From a bacterium UBP2_UBA5202 (GTDB lineage Bacteria; Edwardsbacteria; AC1; EtOH8), in the NCBI GenBank assembly GCA_002412795.1, contig DHVS01000029.1, positions 204,053 through 268,052 of the forward strand: a stretch of DNA of 64,000 bases, in the 5' to 3' direction. Position 1 is the first letter of the stretch. Every line of letters starts with the position of its first letter. This document shows, one piece after another, positions 57,954 through 64,000 of this stretch. Under the pieces are notes generated by a model, which saw only the letters and a program-made list of their open reading frames with translations, was not told the origin of the DNA and did not search any database. A program made the position numbers and the translations under genes.

Positions 57954-58913
57954 TTATCTTTTTCTGGCGCTGTCCAGTATCTCCAGCACCAGCTGGTCGT
58001 ATTCCATTCCCTCGGCCTTGGCCTCGGCCGGCATATCCGAAAGATCGGTCATCCCCGGGTTGGTGTTGACCTCCAGCACGTAAGTGGTTCCGGAGCGGTC
58101 CACAATGGCATCCACCCGGGACCAGCCGTGGCAGCCCAGGGCCTGGTGCGCCTGCAGGGTCACCTGCTGGGTCTTGGCGTATATGCTTCCCGGCAGACGG
58201 GCCGGAACATGGAACTCGGTCAGGCCGCCGGTATATTTGGCCTGAAAATCGTAGAATTCATTCTTGGGCACCAGTTCCAGCACCGGCAAAGCCCTGGCCT
58301 TGGCGCCGCAGCCCAAAATGCCCACCGTAACATTCATCCCCAGGATGAAGCGCTCGGCCATCACCTGGCCGTATTTTTTATGGATCTGGATGAACGATCT
58401 TACCGCCTGTTCCTTGGTTTTGGCAATGGAAACCCCCAGGGAAGAGCCTTCATCCACCGGCTTGATCACCAGTGGCAGTTCCAGATCATCCACCGCCTGA
58501 TGAGCCACTGTTTTTGGGTCTTGCAGCTGTCCGGCCCAGCAGTATTCCGGGGTGGGTATCCCCTGTTCGGTGAATATCTTCTTGGAAAAGACCTTGTTCA
58601 TGGCCAGGGCCGAAGCCAGCACCCCGGAGCCGGTGTAGGGAATATCCATTATCTCCAGCAGGCCCTGAACCGTGCCATCCTCGCCGTACCGGCCGTGCAG
58701 GATCACGAAGGCGGAGTCGATCTTCTTGCTTCTCAGCTCGGTTCCCAGGTCCAGCCCGGCGTCTATGCCCACGGCCTGCAAACCCTGGCGTTTAAGGGCT
58801 TCCAGCACGTTGCGTCCGGAACGCAGCGAAACCTCCCGTTCCCCCGACCTTCCGCCCATTAGCACCGCGATCTTCTTGCCGGTAAAATGTTTGATTATCT
58901 GCCGGTTGTTCAA
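57954..58913 (-). CDS. ddl: D-alanine--D-alanine ligase
   Basis: ATP-grasp enzyme joining two D-Ala for peptidoglycan precursors. The 319-residue protein has VLMGGRSGEREVSLRSG at the start, LHGRYGEDGTVQGLLEIM, the omega-loop region PVDEGSSLGVSIAKTKE, and metal ligands in VLEVNTNPGMTDLS. The start is TTG 58913 with AGGG about 6 nt upstream; no ATG fits. It lies 30 nt after pdxJ. Confidence 0.94.
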   Translation of the reverse strand: MNNRQIIKHFTGKKIAVLMGGRSGEREVSLRSGRNVLEALKRQGLQAVGIDAGLDLGTELRSKKIDSAFVILHGRYGEDGTVQGLLEIMDIPYTGSGVLASALAMNKVFSKKIFTEQGIPTPEYCWAGQLQDPKTVAHQAVDDLELPLVIKPVDEGSSLGVSIAKTKEQAVRSFIQIHKKYGQVMAERFILGMNVTVGILGCGAKARALPVLELVPKNEFYDFQAKYTGGLTEFHVPARLPGSIYAKTQQVTLQAHQALGCHGWSRVDAIVDRSGTTYVLEVNTNPGMTDLSDMPAEAKAEGMEYDQLVLEILDSARKR

Positions 58914-58943
58914 GCTATGCCCTGTCCGATGTAATTTGTGGTT

Positions 58944-59687
58944 TCAGCGTTTCAGCAGCTTGACCATGCGGCCTACCGCCTTGGGAAGTCCCTCCAGCAC
59001 TGCTTCGGCGATTATGGAGTGCCCGATGTTAAGTTCGGTTATCTGGGGTATCTTTGCCACCGGCTTTACATTCAAATAATTCAGTCCGTGCCCGGCGTGG
59101 ACCTCCATCCCCAGTCCCGAGGCCAGTCTGGCTGCCTTGGCCAGCCGGTCCAGCTGAAATGCCGCCCTGCGGCTGTTCCCCGGCGCTGCATCCCAGGCCA
59201 GGGAATAGGCATTGGTGTTCAATTCCACCGCCCGGGCCCCCAGTTTTAAAGCCGTCCTGATCTGGATTTCGTCCGGCTCGACGAAAAGGGTTGACTTGAT
59301 CCCGGCCTGGTTCAGCATTTTGACGGACATTGCCACCCTGTCCTTGGTTTTGACCAGGTTCAATCCACCCTCGGTGGTTATTTCATCGGGATTTTCCGGC
59401 ACCAGACAGACCGCATCTGGCTTTATCTTCACAGCCAGGGCCATCATCGGGGCGGTGGCCGCCATCTCGATGTTGAGGCGGGTCTTTACCACTTTGGACA
59501 GCCGTTGAACATCATGGTCCTGGATGTGCCTCCGGTCTGACCGCAGATGGACGGTGATCCCGTCGGCCCCGGCCTTTTCGGCCAGCCGGGCAGCGGTTAC
59601 CGGGTCAGGCTGACAGGCCAGCCGGGCCTGTCTTAAAGTGGCCACATGGTCTATGTTGACGCCCAGGCGTACTTTTTTTAGTTTCAA
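58944..59687 (-). CDS. pdxJ: Pyridoxine 5'-phosphate synthase
   Basis: Last step of DXP-dependent vitamin B6 synthesis (PdxA-PdxJ route). The 247-residue TIM barrel shows RLGVNIDHVATLRQAR at the start, GADGITVHLRSDRRHI, and VHAGHGLNYLNVKP near the end. I start it at TTG 59687 because AGGA lies 5 nt upstream and the family motif then begins at about residue 8. A longer frame to 59777 would add 30 unrelated residues. Confidence 0.94.
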   Translation of the reverse strand: MKLKKVRLGVNIDHVATLRQARLACQPDPVTAARLAEKAGADGITVHLRSDRRHIQDHDVQRLSKVVKTRLNIEMAATAPMMALAVKIKPDAVCLVPENPDEITTEGGLNLVKTKDRVAMSVKMLNQAGIKSTLFVEPDEIQIRTALKLGARAVELNTNAYSLAWDAAPGNSRRAAFQLDRLAKAARLASGLGMEVHAGHGLNYLNVKPVAKIPQITELNIGHSIIAEAVLEGLPKAVGRMVKLLKR

Positions 59688-59769
59688 TGGTTTCCTATGG
59701 CCCGGCCAAGCCGGAGCGCCTAAAATTAAGCATGGAGCTTGAATGATTATGCCTTTACCCGGGCAACAA

Positions 59770-59826
59770 TAAACCACGGACAGTAGCCTTGCAGATTTTT
59801 ACTGCATCCGCTTAGACCGTGGTTTA
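59770..59826 (-). terminator. Long hairpin after the DUF3098-like gene
   Basis: Stem TAAACCACGG/CCGTGGTTTA (59770-59779 with 59817-59826) with a 37-nt loop. A possible terminator or leader structure between the membrane-protein gene and pdxJ; the U-tract is poor. Confidence 0.45.
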
Positions 59827-59846
59827 AAATATTTTATCCCGCCCGG

Positions 59847-60137
59847 TTATTTGACGATGATGGCCGCCGGTATTACCACACAGTAGCCAAAAACCAGCAT
59901 TACCGGAGCCAGATTCATGGTCAGCCAGCCGTCCACGCCCCCCTTAAAAGGGTGAACGAAGGGGAATCCGCCCCCGAAAACCGGGCTAGTCAGGAACAAA
60001 AACCCCAAGATTATCAGAACCAACCCGGTCCCGAACAGAATATAGTTCTTGCGGTTAAACCCCAGCGGAGTTTCCGGCACTATTACCATTTTTTCCGGAG
60101 AGGCTTTGACCTTGTTTTTAAATTCTTTTTTAGACAT
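59847..60137 (-). CDS. Small DUF3098-like membrane protein
   Basis: A 96-residue protein with two TM helices (about 32-50 and 73-95). The first follows FNRKNYILFGTGLVLIILGF and the second LAPVMLVFGYCVVIPAAII. The pattern 'F.(R/K)KNY.L...G...I.LGF...' and an ending in AII(V/L)K fits the DUF3098 family of FCB-type bacteria. Function unknown; a partner in translocation or envelope assembly has never been shown. It has its own good promoter. Confidence 0.7.
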   Translation of the reverse strand: MSKKEFKNKVKASPEKMVIVPETPLGFNRKNYILFGTGLVLIILGFLFLTSPVFGGGFPFVHPFKGGVDGWLTMNLAPVMLVFGYCVVIPAAIIVK

Positions 60138-60162
60138 ATTGTTTCCTTTTATATAGACTTTA

Positions 60163-60191
60163 AGTATACTATTTTAAAGGCCGTTTGTCAA
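60163..60191 (-). promoter_or_regulatory. Sigma70-type promoter of the DUF3098-like gene
   Basis: Minus strand: TTGACA (60186-60191), a 17-bp spacer and TATACT (60163-60168). Predicted leader about 20 nt. Confidence 0.75.
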
Positions 60192-60314
60192 GATAAAACC
60201 TATCATTACCTCGGGTTGCCTGATTTACCAGCGGACTTAATTGCCCGGCTCGCTATTTCATCCACCGGCTTGGTTTTACCCGTATTTTTTCCAGAAACTA
60301 TACCGGAATCGCCT

Positions 60315-61385
60315 TCAAAGCTGGTTGTTTTTCAGGCACGGGTCGCAGACCGTGCTGCTGCGGTATATTCCGCCTGATTTTACCGCCCGGCGGGCGGACC
60401 GGTACTTATCATTGTTCCAGATCTCAAGTATCCCGGCTTCAGCCAGGGATCCGAAATCATCCCTCCGATAATAGCTGCCACAGCAGGGGGCTATTCCGCC
60501 GTCGGTTCTTAGGGAGATCTGGCCCCATAGATAATTACATCGGGGTTTAATTTCGGTCTTTTGGCCGGCAGCGGTCCGGAAAAGGTGGTACCGTGGATCA
60601 GCGGGCAAGAAATCATTCAATTGGGATTGTTTCTGGGTATCATCCTTATAGACCATTTCCTCCATGTTGGAAAAAGAGGAGATAAACCTGATCTCATCCA
60701 CCCCGGCTTCCCGGGCCAGTTTGGCGGCTCCGGCCACCTCATGTTCGTTGAAAGAAAATACTATGAACTGCCAGATCACCCTGGGTTTGGCCGACCTGGT
60801 TTTATCCCTTTTCTGAATGATGTTCCTCATATTGGCCATGACTTTTTCGAAATCCCCTCCCCGGCGGTACTGCAGATAAGTCCGGCTGCTGATCCCGTCC
60901 AGCGAAATTATCAGGGTATCCAGGCCGGAGCCCAGCAGTTTCTCCGTCATCCCGGGTTCAAATAAAGTCAGATTGCTGGAAACGATGGTCTTTATCCTCC
61001 GTCGGGAACAATATTTCACAAACTCAAACAATTCCGGGTTCAATAAGGGCTCCCCCCAGTTGTATAAATAGACCTCATAGAGATAAGGCGACAGGGGATC
61101 CACCGCTTTCTTCAAGAGATCAAATGACAATGCGGCAGCCTTTCGGTCGGTCACCATCCGTCCGGTCGGGCACAGGGGACAATGGAGATTGCACCCGTTG
61201 AACGGCTCTACGATCAGCTTGATCGGCCTGGCCCAGGCCTTTTCCGGTTTGATCAGGTTCTGGAGCAGCACCAGGATCAGATTACCCAGCTTGCGGGCTG
61301 AATTGTAAGGGGTGAAAATAAACCTTGTTATGCAATCCAGCCAATGGTTCCCCTGCCAGGGATATGTTATCCGGGTTCTGTTCAT
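60315..61385 (-). CDS. Radical SAM protein with SPASM-type C-terminus
   Basis: A 356-residue radical SAM enzyme. The 4Fe-4S cluster motif is CNLHCPLC (Cys65, Cys69, Cys72). The C-terminal part carries extra Cys: CNYLW, APCCGSYY and VCDPCLKN, which fits auxiliary Fe-S cluster binding of SPASM type. It is the last gene of a four-gene unit with a methyltransferase, another radical SAM protein and a glycosyltransferase. Its start overlaps the methyltransferase stop by 4 nt. The substrate is unknown; a role in modifying a glycan or lipid-linked precursor is inferred from the neighbours. Confidence 0.85.
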   Translation of the reverse strand: MNRTRITYPWQGNHWLDCITRFIFTPYNSARKLGNLILVLLQNLIKPEKAWARPIKLIVEPFNGCNLHCPLCPTGRMVTDRKAAALSFDLLKKAVDPLSPYLYEVYLYNWGEPLLNPELFEFVKYCSRRRIKTIVSSNLTLFEPGMTEKLLGSGLDTLIISLDGISSRTYLQYRRGGDFEKVMANMRNIIQKRDKTRSAKPRVIWQFIVFSFNEHEVAGAAKLAREAGVDEIRFISSFSNMEEMVYKDDTQKQSQLNDFLPADPRYHLFRTAAGQKTEIKPRCNYLWGQISLRTDGGIAPCCGSYYRRDDFGSLAEAGILEIWNNDKYRSARRAVKSGGIYRSSTVCDPCLKNNQL

Positions 61386-62374
61386 TTGACGGAACCGTCA
61401 TTTCTCATCCCCACCACATAAATATGGTGCGCATGCCTGATCTTGAACCACCGGGGCAGATTGTGTTCCAGCCAGCGGAATAGATGCAGGACGGCTCCCG
61501 GTCTTTGTTTTTCGCCCTTCAGGTTCCAGTCCCACTTCCTGCCAAAGAGACCGGCTATTCTCCGCAGATCGGCGGTCAGGGACATGTCCGAAGTATCCAG
61601 GGTGGGGGGAACATCCACCCCTCCGGTTTCAACCACCTTCAAACCCGCCCGCCCAAAGGCTTCTTTGATCCCGGCCGGATTCATCAACGCCTCATTTCCG
61701 TGATCCCAGGGAATGTTCCTGCCTCTATGCCATTGACGGTGCAGCCAAACCCCGCTGTTGTCATTGACCGTTATCATCATTACAGTATTGGCGGATACCC
61801 GGAATAGTTCACTCAGGTATGATCCCGGATCCTTCATTTGTTCCAGCATGCAAAAACTCCAGACCAGGTCATATGACCGGTCCTGATATTTAAGTTTTGC
61901 CACCGGGCACTGGCAGGCCTCCATCTTGCCGGCCAGACCCATCTGCTTCCAGGTATCACCGGCCCGTTCCAAAAGCAGGGCCGACGGGTTGGACAGGGCC
62001 ACCGGTTTTTCCGCCATTCCCGCCAGACAAAGGCTGTTGGCCCCGGGGACTCCGGTGATGCCGTCGGCCGGGGATTCCAAAACACTTCTCAGACCGTATT
62101 TTAAACAGGTGTTCTTTAACAGATCGTCTACCATCAGCCGCTCGTATTGAGTGCCAAAACCCTCATTGGCGTTGACATCCCTATAACTTCCCAGGTTCTT
62201 TTCCACCAGGGCAATAATCCTTTGATCATCGTTGTCATGGACAGTGGAAGGTCCGGTATCTGCCTTGCCTTCCATGATCTGCCGGATGAATACGGCCAGG
62301 ATGAAGATATTCAACGGTATGTAGAAAAGCCACCAGATGAACAGGGCCGTGATGTTTTTAACTATTTTAAGCAT
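61382..62374 (-). CDS. Membrane-anchored SAM methyltransferase-like protein
   Basis: A 330-residue protein. The N-terminal TM helix (about 8-30, ALFIWWLFYIPLNIFIL) is followed by a methyltransferase type 11-like domain. The SAM loop near SVLESPADGITGVPG is poorly conserved, while SYDLVWSFCMLEQMKDPGSYL and the post-motif strand NTVMMITVND match well. The divergent motif I leaves activity uncertain. Flanked by radical SAM genes, with a 12-nt gap on one side and a 4-nt overlap on the other. Confidence 0.75.
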   Translation of the reverse strand: MLKIVKNITALFIWWLFYIPLNIFILAVFIRQIMEGKADTGPSTVHDNDDQRIIALVEKNLGSYRDVNANEGFGTQYERLMVDDLLKNTCLKYGLRSVLESPADGITGVPGANSLCLAGMAEKPVALSNPSALLLERAGDTWKQMGLAGKMEACQCPVAKLKYQDRSYDLVWSFCMLEQMKDPGSYLSELFRVSANTVMMITVNDNSGVWLHRQWHRGRNIPWDHGNEALMNPAGIKEAFGRAGLKVVETGGVDVPPTLDTSDMSLTADLRRIAGLFGRKWDWNLKGEKQRPGAVLHLFRWLEHNLPRWFKIRHAHHIYVVGMRNDGSVK

Positions 62375-62386
62375 AACTATTTTTAT

Positions 62387-63457
62387 CTAAGTTCCAAATA
62401 ACAGATCCCGGAGCACTTGCAGTGAGGTCCTGAGATCCAGCATCATGTTGGTGTAAGCCGCATTGGCCAGGGGACAGGCGCAGGCCCTGTCTTTGATCGA
62501 TCTGCGGACGGCATCCGCCTTGGGGGAAAGCCACAATTTCTTGAAATCATTTTCAAAGTCCCTGAGCGAACCCATCTCATCACCTTTGATACAGCAGGCC
62601 CATACTTTCCCATCCGGCATGATCTGGACCGAGGCGGTCCCGGCATAGCATTTGAGCCCGGCAGCGCCGGACAAAACCCGGGATACATATTGATAGTATT
62701 GCTTTCTGAAAGCCTGCACCAGTCCGGCCGCCCCTTTCTTCTTGCTTTGCGCCGTTTCGGAGATCAGAACATCTGCCGCACTTCTATATTGCTCCGGGGT
62801 TGGGGAAATGGAACTGTTCTGATTATTCAACTCCGCCCGTTCCTCGGCAATCTCGGCCACCAATGAATCGGCATTCAGGGATAACAATGTTTTTCGGTCA
62901 GAAGCAAAACTGTCCACGTTTTGAGAAGAGATCACCGTCCCTATGCCTACGGTCAGGTTCGGAAGGTTTATTTCTTTCAGTGATCTTACGGTCTCCGACG
63001 CCCGGGCATAAGCGCCGGTGCTGCCCCTGATCTGGTCCTGCTTTGGCCCCACCGAATCGATCGAGACATTTACAATGAACCGGATCCCTTTGTATCCTTT
63101 GACCAGTCTTTTCACCACATCCTTAATGCGGTCGGGCAGACTGCCGTTGGTTGGGATGTTAACGATCTTGGGACGGCAGATCCGGCAGAACATGCTTATG
63201 ACATCTTCCAGATCATCCCTTAAGAACGGCTCCCCGCCGGAAAACGTCACCCAGTATGGAGATCGGCCCAGGGAGGCGAATACTTTCCGGTAATCTTCAA
63301 CGGTAAGCTCCGGGAGCGGCTCGGCCCAGATGCGGCAGGTGGCGCAGCGGTAATTGCAGCGTGAGGTCAGGCTGATTGTATAATTAAAGGGCAATACCTT
63401 CGGCCGGCCGGCGGCCCGGAAAAGCCGGTACAGTATCTGGGCAGTTAACAGGTTCAT
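62387..63457 (-). CDS. Radical SAM protein with SPASM-type C-terminus
   Basis: A 356-residue enzyme. The cluster motif is CNYRCATC (Cys34, Cys38, Cys41), followed by the GGEP SAM motif in VTFSGGEPFLRDDL and a C-terminal Cys set (KCYAGTAS, WACCIKGDE, ACACPLAN). I start it at ATG 63457, overlapping the glycosyltransferase stop (ATGA). A longer frame 50 codons upstream would run through that gene. Paralogue-like in size to 60315-61385 but with low identity. Confidence 0.87.
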   Translation of the reverse strand: MNLLTAQILYRLFRAAGRPKVLPFNYTISLTSRCNYRCATCRIWAEPLPELTVEDYRKVFASLGRSPYWVTFSGGEPFLRDDLEDVISMFCRICRPKIVNIPTNGSLPDRIKDVVKRLVKGYKGIRFIVNVSIDSVGPKQDQIRGSTGAYARASETVRSLKEINLPNLTVGIGTVISSQNVDSFASDRKTLLSLNADSLVAEIAEERAELNNQNSSISPTPEQYRSAADVLISETAQSKKKGAAGLVQAFRKQYYQYVSRVLSGAAGLKCYAGTASVQIMPDGKVWACCIKGDEMGSLRDFENDFKKLWLSPKADAVRRSIKDRACACPLANAAYTNMMLDLRTSLQVLRDLLFGT

Positions 63458-64000
63458 AAACCGTTCTCGATCCGCTTGGTGGAAGAGGCCATGGGCCAGA
63501 TGAACGGGTTTCTTTTCAGGACGTGAAAATCGATCCAGGATAGAAGCCTGGCCAGGGCTTCCAGAGAAACCGCCCCAGCTAAAAAGGCCAGCCGGCGGGG
63601 CGACCATGATAGTTCGTCTTTAAGCAGGGCCAGCACTTTCAGGTTATCCATGGTATCGGGAAGTTTCCAGTCCGGCTTCAGTATTTTCATATGATGGTAC
63701 CCTATCAGATGCCGGCGGCGGACCTTGAAGAAATCGGCCAGGTTCTCCGGGCCGCGGTTGTAAAAGACCGCTCCGGGAACATACCGGCTTTTAAATCCCT
63801 TATCCAGAACCTGCATCACTATCCAGGTTTCGTCAGTTGCTGTGTTCACCGGGATCCCGTCGATCACTTTGCGGAAGGCCACCGCCTCTCCGGCCTTGAA
63901 GCCGTTCATGGCCAGTCGGTGATGCAGCCGCCAGAACAACCCCACATAATAGCCGATGAAATTTCCGGGATCGTTCAGTGGCACTATCTGTCCGGCCGCC
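63454..64000 (-). CDS. Glycosyltransferase family 2, C-terminal part
   Basis: The frame is open to the window's right edge, so the 5' end is missing; about 181 residues are visible. The visible part begins AAGQIVPLNDPGNF and contains the GT2 acceptor motif TDETWIVMQVLDKGFKSRYV (the (E/T)D of the 'ED' motif). It is followed by FYNRGPENLADFFKVRRRHLIGYHH, a version of the QxxRW-type region with RRRHLIG. A C-terminal hydrophobic segment lies at about 130-150. Likely an inverting transferase making a surface glycan; first visible gene of the radical SAM/methyltransferase unit. Confidence 0.78.
   Translation of the reverse strand, partial: AAGQIVPLNDPGNFIGYYVGLFWRLHHRLAMNGFKAGEAVAFRKVIDGIPVNTATDETWIVMQVLDKGFKSRYVPGAVFYNRGPENLADFFKVRRRHLIGYHHMKILKPDWKLPDTMDNLKVLALLKDELSWSPRRLAFLAGAVSLEALARLLSWIDFHVLKRNPFIWPMASSTKRIENGL

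Overview
The window reads as a chromosome segment of a rod-shaped, diderm, probably anaerobic bacterium. The core genes look GC-rich; the defence and accessory islands are visibly AT-rich. Three large exported proteins end in the same FlgD-like/type A sorting domain (NxPNPF ... KVY(D/N) ... LGxxV ... GxYxYxL ... KK). That domain is typical of the Bacteroidota-Chlorobi-Fibrobacterota superphylum and of related candidate phyla. Combined with mreBCD-PBP2, a MacAB-TolC pump, radical SAM enzymes, bacteriohemerythrin and small Cys-rich redox proteins, I infer an uncultured FCB-like lineage (Edwardsbacteria, WOR-3 or TA06 type). That placement is a guess. Almost everything lies on the minus strand; uvrA is the one clear plus-strand gene.

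Layout: 1-3660 is the rod-shape cluster mreB-mreC-mreD-PBP2 (PBP2 cut by the window edge). 3816-6515 is an ABC-2 exporter. 6818-9012 carries a methyltransferase, a GNAT protein and a small DUF1858/Cys-rich operon. 9129-11159 is a GLUG-repeat surface protein. 11244-13738 is a decarboxylase plus spermidine synthase pair. 14127-16943 is uvrA. 17180-20790 is a mixed region: P-loop kinase, a TPR protein coupled to an 83-aa orphan, a probable broken gene, and bacteriohemerythrin.

20892-27184 is an AT-rich defence island: an Mrr-like nuclease, a specificity subunit, a nuclease-methyltransferase fusion resembling BcgI-type systems, and a two-gene Kiwa system (kwaA-kwaB). A Ros/MucR-like zinc-finger protein sits beside it. 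27294-30583 holds accessory genes, including a frameshifted alpha/beta hydrolase, an ORF6N remnant, and a striking array of thirteen 21-bp palindromic units in perfect register (29911-30183). 30802-36548 encodes two more sorting-domain surface proteins.

36768-43080 is the most intriguing part. A 1583-aa protein joins a Ser/Thr kinase, a P-loop ATPase, TPRs, GAF, a sigma54-activator AAA+ domain and a Fis-type HTH. Just downstream lies a perfect dyad, a sigma54-like promoter, and an operon of small genes: a 46-aa exported peptide, a 60-aa Sm/Hfq-like protein, a Cys-rich protein, a mini-HNH protein and an 85-aa orphan. The 85-aa protein is a paralogue of the 83-aa orphan at 18094-18345. I propose this as a candidate undescribed signalling system.

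43194-48588 is a TetR-controlled MacB-MacA-TolC efflux operon with a textbook promoter and operator. 48868-59687 is the lipid and cell-wall block: pdxJ, ddl, rpmF, plsX, fabH, fabD, an AT-rich intruder gene, fabG, acpP, fabF, rnc and an acyl-CoA dehydrogenase. 59847-64000 ends with a DUF3098-like membrane protein and a glycan-type cluster (radical SAM, methyltransferase, radical SAM, glycosyltransferase). Several dispersed intergenic repeat families occur throughout. I saw no tRNA, rRNA, CRISPR array or transposase.
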